Assembly (NCBI RefSeq): GCF_010183535.1 | Contig: NC_071333.1 | Location: forward strand, 14,630,587 to 14,694,586 | DNA length: 64,000 nucleotides | Direction: 5' to 3' | Origin: Caenorhabditis remanei | Taxonomy: Eukaryota > Nematoda > Chromadorea > Rhabditida > Rhabditidae | Part shown: one piece after another, positions 1 through 11,968 of the stretch | Layout of the letters: the number at the start of each line of letters is the position of its first letter | Numbering within the stretch: the first letter of the stretch is position 1 | Notes under the pieces: generated by a model | What the model was told of the DNA's origin: nothing | What the model saw: the letters and a program-made list of their open reading frames with translations, nothing else | Database searches by the model: none | Translations under genes and position numbers: made by a program

Positions 1-794
1 TTTTTTTGGAAGTTTACATTTTTGAATTGACGCATAGTAAGTAGGATTTTCCAGTGTCTGGGATGGTTTCTCCCGGTTCAAAAACCCTGTCAAAAACTAT
101 CCCAACAATAAATCTTATACCAATTAGAAAATGAGTCGCCTCTGTTCATCTCCAATATCATCATTCTCGAGCTTCCGTTCCCAAGCCATATAGCTCACAC
201 TTTCCCGTCACCACAATAACTTGTTTCTCACATTCTACCACGCCGCCAAGCTCGAAGACACACTTTATTGTTCTTCCGCGCAATGTTTATGGCTCATCAT
301 CTGGCAAGCGTCAGCCACGTTCCAAAACTCCTAACGTCGTCGTCCTCGTTTATCGCTAACATTAAACCACTGCTTGTCCTCTTTCTCTTCCTTTCTTTTG
401 AAAGGGATACGGTAGACGGAAAAAAATGTCGGAAAGAGTGAGAAGCAAGAGTAATAAAGTGAAAGGTCCCTCCAGAATCCTGGTAACATCTGGAGACAAT
501 TTGAAAATATTATCTGGATAGGAGAGACGGATGACGGAAAACTTATTTTTCTTCAATTCTCCGCCGACGTTTCTGAAGGAAGACGCTAGCTAAACAAAAC
601 GTTTTGACTTGGAGAAGACATGATCTATAGATCTATAGTGAGGGGGTCCTAGAGAATTTCATAATCATCTGTAAGCACATGTACTGTATTATTGTTCATC
701 ACATCTTCTACATAAACATTCAAGACACTCTATATCCGAATTGTTTATGCGCGAAAAACCACTATCCGGCTAATGAGATCTGATTTGTTTACAG
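1..794 (+). other. hlh-8 intron/upstream sequence, no exon seen
   Basis: This stretch precedes the first hlh-8 exon that can be read (starts 795, acceptor TTTACAG). I found no segment encoding the basic region and start of helix 1 that must precede that exon, so the earlier exon or exons lie left of the window and this is probably intron. One E-box-type CACATG is present near 676. Nothing else convincing is visible. Confidence 0.55.
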
Positions 795-1509
795 GAACTA
801 AATGACGCCTTCACACTTTTGCGTAAACTGATCCCATCGATGCCATCGGACAAGATGAGCAAAATCCACACACTGCGCATTGCAACAGATTACATTTCTT
901 TTCTGGATGAGGTAAAAAGACAGTTTATGTGAGGTCAACTTGTAATCCTATACTTTTAGATGCAGAAAACCGGTTGCAAGTTGTACGGTCATTCGATTTT
1001 TGATGAGAAGAGGGGATATAATCTGCAGACGGCTTTCAATATGTGGCGAGGCAACAACGGGTACACACCAATAAGCGGACCACCTCAACTGCCTCCAATA
1101 CAGTCTGGTAGGCACTCCTAGCTACTCGATCCAAAAATTTTCGCTATGTCTTCTATAATTTTAGCTCATATTCCACCACCACCTCCGCCACCCAACATGC
1201 CTCCACATTGTATCATGCCACAACCTTGGTACCTACCGTGCCCCGGTAAACGTTAGTTTTTTGTCAAACGTTTACAAATTGATGATCATTGTAACAAACT
1301 GTATTAATCTGCAAGCATAACCCATAATCTCTACTAAACTATGATTCTATAATCCGTGGGATCGGAAGTACAAAATTATACAGTTGAGAACGTCACCTAC
1401 TCATAGAAACAAAAATTTATTTTCAGAAGAATACCACGATCTCACCAATAGCTCGATTCAAAATATCAACCCAAATCCAAATCAGCTCACTCCGATCCAT
1501 TGGCAATAG
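795..1509 (+). CDS. hlh-8: HLH-8, Twist-family bHLH transcription factor (3' part)
   Basis: Four exons, 795-911, 960-1107, 1165-1245 and 1427-1509, join in phase and end at TAG 1507-1509. The first encodes most of helix 1, the loop and helix 2 of a bHLH domain ([19 protein letters not shown], then [17 protein letters not shown]). This is a near-exact Twist/HLH-8 signature. The basic DNA-binding region lies in an upstream exon outside the window, so this is a partial gene. The C-terminal part is worm HLH-8-like: [10 protein letters not shown], a proline-rich stretch (six consecutive prolines near HIP), and the ending LTPIHWQ. In C. elegans HLH-8 dimerises with an E/Daughterless protein and drives patterning of the M mesodermal lineage and sex and enteric muscles (established knowledge). 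Family assignment is near certain; the 5' half is not visible. Confidence 0.93.
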
Positions 1510-1647
1510 ACTTCGAGGGCATTGTCTTCTCAAAGAATTGTAATTTATTCCAAACTGCCCCTACTTGAAATTTCAAAACTCCTTGATTCACCGTGCCTTA
1601 CCTTCTGTAATCTCAATATCCATACGAACGCTCATATATGAATATCA

Positions 1648-1656
1648 TTTATTAAA
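1648..1656. terminator. overlapping convergent poly(A) signals
   Basis: The sequence TTTATTAAA supplies AATAAA on the minus strand (1653 to 1648), about 105 nt past the stop of the cystine-knot gene, and ATTAAA on the plus strand (1651-1656), about 140 nt past the hlh-8 stop. The two convergent genes are only 248 bp apart and could both end here. This is inferred from motif and position. Confidence 0.5.
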
Positions 1657-1757
1657 ATGTATCGAAATCTAGCAAAACTCATCACACACGCATATTTTTT
1701 TGTAATCATGAAAGTTCTACATATAATACAAACACAAAAATCGAAAAATTTCAATTA

Positions 1758-3698
1758 TCATTTGACCACCAATCCGTGCAAGGACGATCCAATTTCGACT
1801 TGACACTCACACGCCGTTGTGGTGTCAATTGACTCCTTCACCCATTCCTCACCCTTTTTTCTCATCACATTGATCGTCCTCATTATTGGCTTGCATTCCC
1901 CGAATCCTGAAAAAAAAACCGGTGGAGTGATTGATGGAAACGTGTGGGAGGAGAGAGAGAGCGCTGAGCCGAAATGTCGAAAAACGAATACCTGAGAGGC
2001 ATCCATCGTCGTTGTGGTCGCAATTGACCTCATTCAAATAGTTTGGATAGTAGTCGGAGGGAAGCTTCCGCCACTGCCAACACAAATTGCACAATCCACA
2101 CCATTCAGAGTTGGTTTCAAGCGCTTCCCCACGGCGGTATTGGCATCCAAGGCTGGTGACGACTCCTAGCACTGAAAAATTTGGAAAATTTAGTTTGTGA
2201 GCAGTAACCGGTGGAGGTTGTGAAAAGTTTACCTGGCGGTTTATTTTTAGGTCCATTCTGATCAGAATTCGATGAGTCAATGGTTTCGTTGTCGTCTACG
2301 GTGTTATCATCTACTCCATTATCGTTCATTGGATCAGGTGTAGTATTCATGATTACGAAACGTTTGGCAAGGCGCTGGAAGATTGAAAAATTTAACTTCA
2401 ACTCTTTTTAATTCTAATTAACTAACCTTCTTGACTTTGTGTCGGTTGACTTTTGAGAACTGTTCAGCGAATCTTCTCTTCCTTGTTTGTTGGTCACATG
2501 ACCCTTGTGTTGTACCTGAAACATTTAAAATCATACCATACAAACCATATTTTCCTGTCTGTGTAGACTTACCCAATTTCAATGCCAATTCGTTTCTCTG
2601 AGCTGTCAGTGTTGCATTATCAGCGGCCCCAATATTAGGATTTGCCAGGAACCCATTTAGAAGTGACATTTTACAACTCATACACGCATAAGTAGGGCAT
2701 TCTCCGTTTAATGATGAGTCCTGAATACAAATTGGTGATTAGTATTTGAAAGAACATGTTTTTTGAAAGAGAAAAGAAAACAACTGACTAGAGGGGTGCC
2801 GGCACCAAACGCTGCAATGGAGACCTTTGTTGTCATAACAGATGGACCAACAGCCTATAACCATTTTATGTATTCAGAATTGGGCACCAATCGACTTACC
2901 GCTGAACTCATAGGCGTCAAGCCATCTGGTGGTGGTGGTTCATTATGATCTCCAGCCATGGATTCCGTACTTTCTCCTCCTGCAGCACCACCACTGTATC
3001 CACCCATTGGTTTAAAAAGTGTTGCTTGATCGGGACTAGCCAAATTCGGAAAAGTGAACATAGCCTCGTCAAGGGACTCAGCCATCATCGAACTGTCGTA
3101 GGAGATACATGGTTGGTTGGAATTAGGGTTTCTTTGGTTACAACACTGGAATGTAAGAGTATTTCGTAACTTTTTTGGTTGCTAAACTGAAGATAAAACC
3201 GTAGTTTCTTTAGGGACACACCAATGTCAACAAAATTGCAAGTGCAAGACAAAGAGTTGGATTCCAATTGTTAAAACCTCAAACTATGTATATTTAATTG
3301 ATAAGGTGATTTTCTGAACGCACCATTGGAAAAGTTAGTCAATTGGAGAGATTGAAGTTTATCAAAAAAGATAAGTGGCATTAAGTTCAAAAGTTCTCAC
3401 TCTAAACCTTTGTTTGTCTGATTCTCGCTGCTTTCGGTACTTGGGTAGTAGGTTAAACAACAAATGTGTAGTTTGAAGAAAATTTCACGCTTGTTTCAAC
3501 ATTCGTTAGCTACAGTATGAAAATTTTCAATAATTGATAATGGATTGACCATCAAAATCATCCAACCACCGAAAACTAGGAATTTTCAGTTAACTGAAGT
3601 TCATCGACCACATGACTCACCTTTGTCACAATTGCCGAGTATTGACAATTAAATAACAGACAAATATAGAAAATTACAGCTAACCACCAATTACTCAT
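1758..3698 (-). CDS. secreted cystine-knot protein, Trunk/PTTH/Noggin-like
   Basis: Seven exons on the minus strand: 3621-3698, 2900-3145, 2573-2720, 2427-2515, 2233-2374, 1992-2171 and 1758-1906. They join in phase to a 343-residue protein. Exon 1 is exactly a signal peptide (MSNWWLAVIFYICLLF...). The middle is acidic and low complexity, with two basic processing-type sites: RKRR at about residues 169-172 and KKRLAKR at about 186-192. The C-terminal ~105 residues carry nine cysteines, with the order C..WCGLCNLC...YYPNYLNEVNC...GC...GEC...ACEC. That spacing, the motif YPNYLNEV and the CxC ending resemble the C-terminal cystine knot of insect Trunk/PTTH and, more loosely, Noggin. Likely a secreted ligand matured by a furin-type protease. 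The gene is convergent with hlh-8. The splice model is strong. The family call rests on remembered cysteine patterns and is moderate. Confidence 0.72.
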
Positions 3699-4125
3699 GG
3701 CTTCAGAATACACTTTAGTAGAAGTGCAACAGGTCGAATTGTTCTGTTAGGTTATCCAAAACCTGAACAGTGAAAAGAAAAGAAAACAGAGATTTGACAA
3801 CCTGAGTCTACTCTCTATCCAAACTGCCGAACCGACGATTCTTCTCGCCACCTCTTTGTTTGATTTCTACTCTTTTTCGTCCTGCCTTGTTTATCTGCCA
3901 GTCTCTTACCCATTTTTCTCTAACTCTTTTAACCTTCCAGATATTGAAGAACTCTTTTTACCGGAGAAAATATTTGATTTACATTTCAAAAGATGTCTTA
4001 AATCTATTGTGTTGATCGTTTTTTGTGAGTTCGGTAATGTTTCGAAACTTTATTCAGATACAAAAAGATGTGAAGAACATGAATCATGAAGTCTTGGGAA
4101 AAAAATAAAATCGGGAAAATTGAGA
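3699..4125. other. spacer upstream of cystine-knot gene
   Basis: This spacer holds the presumed promoter of the minus-strand cystine-knot gene. A plus-strand open stretch around 3947-4089 has a good acceptor (CCTTCCAG, near 3946) but no defensible start or downstream splice, so it is not called. A TTTATT at 4047-4052 is a possible minus-strand poly(A) signal for the FRPR-1-like gene that ends at 4365. Confidence 0.3.
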
Positions 4126-4308
4126 ATGACAAGATCAAGGAAACCCACAGGGCGTAATATCGAAAATTCAGAGACGGTGGATGAAAGGATGAAAAAAAAG
4201 TTGAAATTGTTGTTGGATGAGAAGAAACGGGAAAATTTGGTGAAAAGTAATTTGTACGGATTGCTAAAATTATTTAAACGTTTTTCAAATCCCAATACAA
4301 ATAATTAG
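4126..4308 (+). CDS. possible small lysine-rich protein, 60 aa
   Basis: An ATG at 4126 opens a 60-residue frame ending at TAG 4308 (starts MTRSRKPTGR, ends FSNPNTNN). It is followed 26 nt later by AATAAA at 4335-4340, a well-placed poly(A) signal. The protein is very basic and is predicted mainly as a lysine/leucine-rich helix (MKKKLKLLLDEKK). I recognise no domain. The frame is open upstream to a TGA near 4085, so this may be the last exon of a larger plus-strand gene. It would be convergent with the FRPR-1-like gene, whose stop is only 56 bp away. AT-rich sequence makes chance frames common, so confidence is low. Confidence 0.3.
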   Translation: MTRSRKPTGRNIENSETVDERMKKKLKLLLDEKKRENLVKSNLYGLLKLFKRFSNPNTNN

Positions 4309-4364
4309 ACAAATTTTAAAGACAAATCAATCACAATAAACTTCCAATTTTTTTTTCAAAAACT

Positions 4365-7300
4365 TTAGATCAAAACTTCAGTTGGTGGAAGACACAGTTT
4401 CACTCTTGGTGGTGTTCGGTTGTTTGTAACTTGAGCAGGTGCCCGTCGGAATAGAGCATTGCGTACATAATGACGAAGAGTACGTCGGAAGTTAGAACCA
4501 AAAGTGTAGTAGATCAAAAAGTTGCAGGACGAGTTGACGACCACCATCAGATTGGACAAGTCAATTAGATAGCTGTTGATTATGCCGAAGAGCAGTTCCA
4601 AGAAGTTGACAGTCAGTGGCTGAAAAAGTTCGGTTCACACATCATACAAATGTTTGATCTATTATGAACATTGTTTGCTGGTGTAAAAACTGATTCCTAT
4701 TGCAAACTAAATTCTACTCAATTCAATTCAATTCAATTCACGTTGAATTTTTTAACGCGTATGTTTTACACGGTGACAGTAAACAAAGAGTACAGAACAG
4801 TGAGAAAAATCACGGGAAGATCATGTTTGTAAACGAAAGTTTACAAATTACAGTAGCTGGTCGTAGTATTCAATATATTTTTTAGGGGTTACATATATTC
4901 TAAAAATTCAATAAACTTACCAAAACATTGCACGAAATAAAGAGACACACCACCAAAACCAACGTGATGATATCAGATTCACTATTCGGTGACGAGGACC
5001 GTTTCATGCTAATCACAATCGCAGTGTTGATTATAATGAGTAAGAACACTGGACCAACAGCCATCACAATAGTGTACATGTAGACGTAGTAGATACGCAC
5101 GTAATCCTGCAAGAGCATTAGATCATTCGGTTACGGGAACAGAGCAAAAAAGTGGGAAAAGGGAGATGTCTGTTTTCGCTTTTCTGTGTGAGCTCTCCTA
5201 ATTTGAAATTTCATTTTGGGTGGTAGTGGGGGTAGTGGATTATTTTGGACACCCATCTAACTAGAATTTGAGGGTTACATGAAATGAAAATGGAGAAACC
5301 ACTCTTCAGTTCTAAGGAATCTGAGTTAGTTCTTGATTTCAAAATCTCACCTCATTTGCTCGAAGAGCCGTGGGACACACATCCTTGGAAGCCGTGTTGT
5401 ACATTGTACTCCAGCAGTCAATGACGAAAATCTCATACATGTGTGGCGAGTTGTAAAACGTTCCCAGTAGGAAGATTTTCACTATTATCTGAATCAAAAT
5501 ACTCAATGATGTCCTGTATACACTGACTCACCAATATTGACGTGTTAACCGAGCAGAATTTGCTTTTAAACTTCTCACTGGCGGCTACTAGAACCAAACA
5601 GTCAAATGCAGATGCCACTGTGATGAATACAGACATTGTCTGAGCAGTGAGACCCAGTGGGAACATCACAGGTGACAAAACGGCAAAGTAATACGTTGCC
5701 CATTCTGACCGTTTCCTCATATTCTCCAGGAAAAAGAGGAAGAAGGCTGTCAGAATGATTACGATGTCTGAACAGGCCAAGGCGAACAGGTAACTGAAAA
5801 AAGAGATAACTTCTTATTATTTTACTAAAATATGTTCTTGGTTCTAAGTTAGACTTCTAACCCCTATTTCTAGTTTTACTACCACTGAACAAAGATCTCC
5901 GGAATTGTTTTCTTCTGGGATCTTATCTGAAACCCCGCATACTCGTCATCGTCTTCCCTTCCAGACAAAAACATTTTCAACACTTTGACCTGTGTAAATA
6001 TTTGTTCATATAGAATTGTATCTTCCCTTGTTTCCAAAAAACCTTGCTACAAAAAATCGGTCCATGTTGAAAAAAGATCTAATGTCTCCTTTTCCACATG
6101 TTTCCTGCCTTCCCACAAAAGAACAAAAATCATAGAGAGAGCCGGTGTATGTGTGTGTGTGTGATTGTCCTCTTTCTGGTGCTTCTTTGTTAGTTGCTCC
6201 ATGCTCAACAAACATTTGATACGTGACACCACATTTTGGGATGTCTCTCTCTTTCTTTCAACGCACCCCGGGCTATTTGAAATGGAAAGTAAGACATTGA
6301 AGAGAGAAAACCGATGGAAAGAAGAAACTTGAAACAAGGAACCACCAAAAGACTTAATTTCCGTTCTGTTCAGTTTTCTGTCAAGGAGCATTCCAGGAAA
6401 AAAGTACATCAAAGTTCTGGTGTTTATCGAACTGAATTTAAACTTTTTTGTTGGATTATTTCCACTAGTTAATTAGAAATTAGAAATCATCCCTGAGTCA
6501 CATCTGTCAGATTTTGAAAGAAGTCCCTCCCAACTTTCCAATTTTTCTTAATTTTCTCGAGTGCTTCGAATCCATTCCAATTTTTATTGTTTTATTTCAA
6601 ACTTACACATTCAGACTAGAAATCATCTCTCTTCTCGAATAAGTAAAAGCCGAAAGAGCATTTCCAATCAACCCAAGACATCCGATAAAAGGGAGCATTA
6701 GTCCGATGACGACCTGCAAGAAAAAAACCGTCGACAGGGATTACTGGTACGATCTCATTTCCTAAAGGGTGCTCTCTCTAATCACTTTCACCTCTTCACC
6801 TCTTTTTTCCTGAACACTCTTCAAATTCTTTATTTTTTTGCTTGCCTGCTCCCCTGGGGCTGTGAAACGGACCAGAAAGAGGTTGGAAGAAGGCGTGCGC
6901 GTGTCAAGCGTCCTGCAGAGGAAAAAGCAAGCACCTCTTTCGTTTTTCGTCATTAGAGAATGAGTTGAACTAATCAGTCTTGGACGAAGTGTGCGGGGCT
7001 CCTTGAAAGAGAGCAACAACATGATGAGAAGACATGAGGGTTCATGTTGCCATTAACCCTCGGAGTGAATTATGAAATGGAGCACAAAAATGTGTGAAGA
7101 CGTTAAAAAGAGACTTGTTCTAATTCGCGCAGCTCACTCAACTAGAAAATTCGTAATTTGCGCCTGGTAAGTGTTGCGAAAAAGAAAAAATGAAACAATG
7201 TGGCTAGATAAAAGTCTAGAAGATCCACAGAACTTAGTGAACATTATCACTGTCATGAAATATTTTTCATATATGTGTTTCTGTTTTTCTCAAAATTTCC

Positions 7301-7844
7301 CTTTTTTGGTAATACATTTTTCTTCAAAACGGACAACCAAAGCTCATTAGCTGAAGTGAGCTCTTCACGTTCCAGACGACTGAAACTGCGTCTGAAACTT
7401 CAATTTTTGCTCTGTGTTCCCCCACTCAACGTCGTCTGTTCAGTTTTAGCGCGGCGGGTTGGTTGAAAGACTTGCTAACCGAACTGAATTGTGAGCTGAA
7501 TAACAATAAGGAAACCGACGAAAAAAAGAGCATCCGTGTTTTTCTGAGCCTATTCTTTTTTGATCGGCTACAGACCAAGAAGGTCATTTGGAGGTTGAAT
7601 TTCAAGTTCTTAGAATTTCTCGGGTGGTCCGGTTTAAAGGACATGTCAAGATACCATGGAAATTTTCTAGATATCTAGTAGCCAACGTTTTCATTCGACT
7701 CACCAAATTAAACTGCTCATACTCTTTGGACACCTGTCGAGTCTCCGCAAAATCATAACAGAACCCGCAGACAGCCAATCCATAACATGTCCCATTTGAT
7801 CGGCTCTCTCGCGTACATTCTAAGCTCATATTCAGACCCTCCAT
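4365..7844 (-). CDS. frpr-1: FRPR-1-like FMRFamide-type peptide GPCR
   Basis: Six minus-strand exons, 7704-7844, 6607-6713, 5532-5793, 5351-5488, 4921-5106 and 4365-4619, join in phase to 362 residues. The ATG at 7842-7844 gives an extracellular N-terminus with SNGT as a glycosylation site. TM1 carries the class A motif GLIGNAL. TM2 has YLFALACSDIVIILTAFFLF. TM3 has FITVASAFDCLVLVAA, TM5 YTIVMAVGPVFLLIIIN, TM6 LVLVVCLFISCNVL. TM7 is VVNSSCNFLIYYTFGSNF, in place of NPxxY. The usual DRY after TM3 is also degenerate (FD...AASEKFKSKFC). Cysteines in the second extracellular loop (DCWSTMYN...DVC) are kept. This matches the nematode FMRFamide-peptide-receptor (frpr) family. Location next to hlh-8 fits my recollection of C. 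elegans C02B8.4/C02B8.5, so frpr-1 orthology is likely but unchecked. The 818 and 990 nt introns hold no other gene. Confidence 0.85.
4718..4740. repeat. (ATTCA)n microsatellite
   Basis: Between four and five copies of the pentanucleotide ATTCA lie in the last intron of the FRPR-1-like gene. This is a simple tandem repeat with no visible role. Confidence 0.85.
6146..6163. repeat. (TG)n microsatellite
   Basis: A short TG run lies in intron 2 of the FRPR-1-like gene. It is useful mainly as a polymorphism marker. Confidence 0.8.
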
Positions 7845-10025
7845 TATCTGTAATTTTTAACGATATAGATTAAGGCTGAAGAGGGGTCACACGACACGAA
7901 GGTAAGAAAATGAAGGATATAACTATACAATCCGTATATCCGATTCGAACAACAAATTTAAATCTTTGGAGACATAATTAAATTGTCTATATCTAGAAAC
8001 GAGACAAGTTCGTTTAACAATAACATACGACAATTCCCAGGAGTGTAGATCATAAGTTTAGACAAATAGTTTGGAGTAAATAATACAAAAAGATGTATGA
8101 TTGAATAAAACGGTTAAGATAGCTGGCTGAAACGAGGAACACAAAATTCAGATTCATAAATCAATACTGTTTTCGGAATAGTATGTGAAAATCGAAATAA
8201 GAATCAACAAAGCCAAAAACCGAAACAAAATTAAGACCTTCGCTGGATTTGTCCAAAATTAGAAAATGTATGGAGACGGGAGGGGTGGAGCTGGAGACAA
8301 GAAGGACTCAACAAAGAAAATGGAGAAAAGTGGGCGGAGACTTTTCCTCTAGAAGCTGTCCCGTTTCTGCTTTCTGTTTGAGGAGAAAAGGTCTTGAAAA
8401 AAGGTTTGGAGCTTCTTTTGCTACGTTTGATATTCATTTCAACCAAACAACTAAAATGGAAATAATTTTGAAAGATGCGGCGGTCTGGCACCAATCCAGG
8501 AAGCAAGGTGTCTATTTGGTGAATCACTTTATCCTTCAGGCGGTTTAGAGCGTTTGTCTCATTGTAATTATATTTTGTAAAAAAAAAACAAACAGAGACC
8601 CACAGAATGGACATCAATTCGGGGAATTATGGAAAAATCCACATGCAATATGAAACAAAATTAATCTAAATGTTAAAGTTATTGTGGACAGTGTGGTTAG
8701 GTAAGATACCAACTTCAGGCCTACTGTTTTCAAATTAGCGACGTGGAGCATTGTTTTGGTTTTGGTTTAGAACTTATTTTTCCGTTTCTATCAAAACAAG
8801 TTACATTTAGAACAAAAAAGTACATCCTTGGTATAGAAAATTAGAACATGATTTATTACAAAAACGTGATGGTAACAAGTTTTTCAATTCTAAGTTGGTT
8901 CTCTATAATTCAAGAAAAACTCAAATTAGATGCAAAAAAATCGGGTAAATCAAATTTAATATTGACGCAGAAGCTTGAAATTTGATACTATTAACTTTCA
9001 AAAACGTCAAGATTTGATTCAATAAATATATTATTCTGTTTTTTTTTAAACTTTTGGAAACCCCTGTCGTTCATAAGTGATTCTGACCAGCACACACGAA
9101 ATATTTTTTTGTTTCAATCTGTAAAACAAATGTAAATGAACAAACGACACATACACTTTTCGGAAACTGAAACGAAACGCTTTAATTGTCGCTCTATGAA
9201 AGATGAGATGCTCTGGTGAGCACACTGAAATATCAAACTGACACTAAGAATGCTCCCGTAGGTCACAGAGTCTCGGAGAATTTATAAAGAAAAAAAAATG
9301 AATGTGTGGGCGGTGTTTCATGCGGCGTGAAGAGGTTCGAATATTTTGTTTTGTTACAATTTAGTCTCTTGATAGACTCCTATGAATAATATGGTAATTA
9401 AAAAATGAAGAAAAAAATGAAATGGATACTGTTGTCAATTACCGTTCAAACACCAAGCCTGCCCACAAAATCATCTCAACTATTATGGACTCAAGAAGAC
9501 TATTACCAAAATTTAGGCTATTCGAATAAACAAAATTAGAAAACCCATGTAAATTCTGGTAGCTTCAACAGAAACACTTTACACTCTGAATACGATACCA
9601 AAGAGTTATAGCTATACGATGAAGAAAAAATTTAATGGAGACACATTAAAACGTTGAAATGAAAAAAGAATGCCGTAGTTCGAGTTCTGAGCCAAAGAAC
9701 AGTGAAAGTTTAATTATCTATTTTCAATTATCTGCTTGCTGAATTTCTAGCACCCTCACTTGAAACAATTTTCCATTTATTTTTCAAGTTCATTGCATGA
9801 CGCCACCAGTTTTTAGCCTGCGGCAAAAAGAACGGAGACTAAAAAAAGGAATGGATCTGAACTTGTATTCTTATCACGAATAACTTTTTCTCTGAAATCT
9901 GGGTTATTTTGAGTTATACTGAAAACGAGAATATTTCAGCTGTTAGTATTTTGATGTAATGATATCATTTGCAAAAAATATATTTCTTGGTACTAACATA
10001 TTTTGCTTGGAAAATAAAACATCAT
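7845..10025. other. intergenic, FRPR-1-like upstream region
   Basis: This AT-rich sequence upstream of the FRPR-1-like start must hold its promoter. Open frames near 8231-8617 on both strands lack splice support and are judged chance. I see no RNA gene or clear mobile element here. Confidence 0.4.
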
Positions 10026-10326
10026 TCTTATATATAAAAGACAATTGGGCGTTGTCTGTTTGTCTGAGGCGATGTCCGCAACGGTTTTGGAAAGAGAAGA
10101 GGAACTAAGCCAGCGGGCAAAACCGAACTGGCGTGATTTGGACACGACCGCCGCTTTAGACCACTCGGTCAAGTGGGCACATTTGAAAAAGGGTTGCAAC
10201 GTAAATGAGAAGAGGCCAGCCGGCTTAACCGCCGAAGGCGGGGAAGACAGGCTGGTCACTAATAAAAAAGCTTGGGTTGTTATGTCTAGAACGTGTGTTT
10301 TGCAGTTAATGCAGATCACGAGCTAG
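10026..10326 (+). mobile_element. Helitron-like non-autonomous fragment
   Basis: The segment opens with TCTTATATATAAAAGAC followed by a GTCTGTTTGTCTG run, which resembles 5' ends I associate with nematode Helitrons. It is more GC-rich than its surroundings (a CCGCCGAAGGCGG hairpin lies near 10230) and ends at CTAG followed by T, compatible with the Helitron CTRR/T rule. The base before the 5' TC is T rather than the expected A, so boundaries are uncertain. Both strands are open for about 300 nt, but no Rep or helicase motif is present and I do not call a protein. No target duplication is seen, as expected for Helitrons. Confidence 0.38.
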
Positions 10327-11024
10327 TGACCTGATGATATGCTAGCTTATTCAATTCAAAGCTACTAATCATACTTTTGAAAATTCGAAATTCGGGTACT
10401 GCTACTGAAACGTAATCGGCGGTTGGTTGTAGAACGTTACACGGTCGGTGATTTTTACTTAGAATTCTAGAAATCGGGCAAATGACACACATATTCCAGC
10501 TGTCCGAGTTTTGGCGAACGTCTGAACAAAATCTTTCACTAAAACCAGTTTTTGTTCCACTCTTTAGTAAATTATCTATAAAAATCATATGTTATGGTTA
10601 TAAGAACTGCGAGTCTTCAATATACAATAAATTGTGTACGCGGTTGATCCAATCCTGATGAAACTTTCTTATTAATCTCTTTCGCTCAAACTCTGGCGAA
10701 TGAGTGTGGTGAAATTGGAAAACGCATATTTTTTGTGTATCACTCATTTTCCAAAACACTCACAACTAATGAACTTATTTGCTAAGTAACAAAAAAGCAA
10801 AAACAACTATTTTTTACAAATAGCAAACTCGCAAAAACAGTTTTTCTTTACTTTTTTTGCTACCTTGTAAATAGGTCCTTAAGAATCCTGCATTTCTTAT
10901 CAACGGCCCATAATTTCCACTGTCCCATGAGTCCAAGAAAAGGTGTGTCTGTTATAAGAAATCCCTCGTATTGGAGGTATCCAAATATAATCAATCAGAA
11001 AACAGTAATCATGGTTGTCAAATG

Positions 11025-11030
11025 TTTATT
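11025..11030 (-). terminator. possible poly(A) signal for minus-strand lysine-rich gene
   Basis: TTTATT on the plus strand reads AATAAA on the minus strand. It lies about 500 nt beyond the stop of the terminal exon chain at 11533. The intervening sequence would be 3' UTR, possibly with another intron. Between 10327 and 11024 I see no further feature. Confidence 0.3.
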
Positions 11031-11532
11031 TGAACCACGTCGTCCTTTTACAAAAAATTTCACATTACAAAAATCAAAAATATTAAAGCACTTGGAATAG
11101 AGAGCAAGATACAATTCTGGGACGATGAAAAAAAAAAATTATTTTTTGTGGAGCAGCAGTGCACAATTGAATGTGCTGGGATTCGGTGATTCATCTGATA
11201 CAGCAAGTTTGATTCCTTTTTCCTCTCAGGCTATCACATTGCTATTCCATCTGCTGTCGGTATTTGAGTCTTCACTGAAATGTAGTGATTGATTTTATAT
11301 AGTGTTATTCACTTGGAACTTACTTATTGAATTGAATGTTATCAGGTGTTGAATTGAGACCAATAGAAGAGAAGTGTCTGAAATCAGGAAAAAATTAATG
11401 GGATCTGTCTGTTTCTGATTTGAATCTTACTGTTTCTCCAGTTATTAATGAGACGACATGTGTCCCATACCGAAAAGGACAAGGTGTTCACCGATGTATT
11501 TCTGGTGCTACAAATTATCTTGGTTGTTGCGA

Positions 11533-11968
11533 TCAACGTCTCCAAGCCAGGGACGGAGGAGGGCGACTTTGCATTGTTGTAGCTTTTTTCTGAAAAAATA
11601 GTTGTATGACATGTAATTCAATAAGCAGCTAACTTTTTGTTGTTTTTGGTCAATAATAGAACGTTTTCCGTCTTGTTGGACTCCCTTAGGAAAAACGAGC
11701 ACATTGACAATTATCTCGATTACTGGAAAAAATTTCGTGAATTTCTACTCACTGATTCTTGAAACTCACTATTTTCGAGAGGAGAGTTCCCGGGAGCATT
11801 GGCCGGAATTTTTTTCTGAAATTAGAAATTTAGAACCTGCAAGTACATGCTTATTCTTACTTTTGGGTTTTTTGAATTAATTGTTATGAGTGCGCTCCAC
11901 ACTGGGCCACCTGAGAGTCGAGAATCCGATTCGATTTGATGATTACTTTCCAACATGTGGCGAATCAT
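11533..11968 (-). CDS. last exons of a lysine-rich multi-exon gene (unit B)
   Basis: Minus-strand exons 11861-11968 (5' limit uncertain), 11770-11815, 11634-11722 and 11533-11589 join in phase without a stop and end at TGA 11533-11535. Donors are GTAAGA, GTGAGT and GTTAGC; acceptors are ATTTCAG, TTTCCAG and TTTTCAG. The first exon can start at ATG 11968 (MIRHMLESNH...) and ends INSKNPK. The 46-nt second exon encodes KKIPANAPGNSPLEN, and the last ends RPPPSLAWRR. No known domain is recognised. The second exon is clearly related to one at 12519-12570 (KKDPANAPGRVSKK), so this is part of a duplicated, fast-changing array. It could be a functional gene, a non-coding spliced RNA or decaying copies. 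Confidence 0.38.

Noticed and set aside
10045..10326. Overlapping ~90-codon open frames on both strands
   Set aside because: Both strands are open over the Helitron-like GC-rich fragment, with no motif and no splice context, so they are treated as a by-product of composition.
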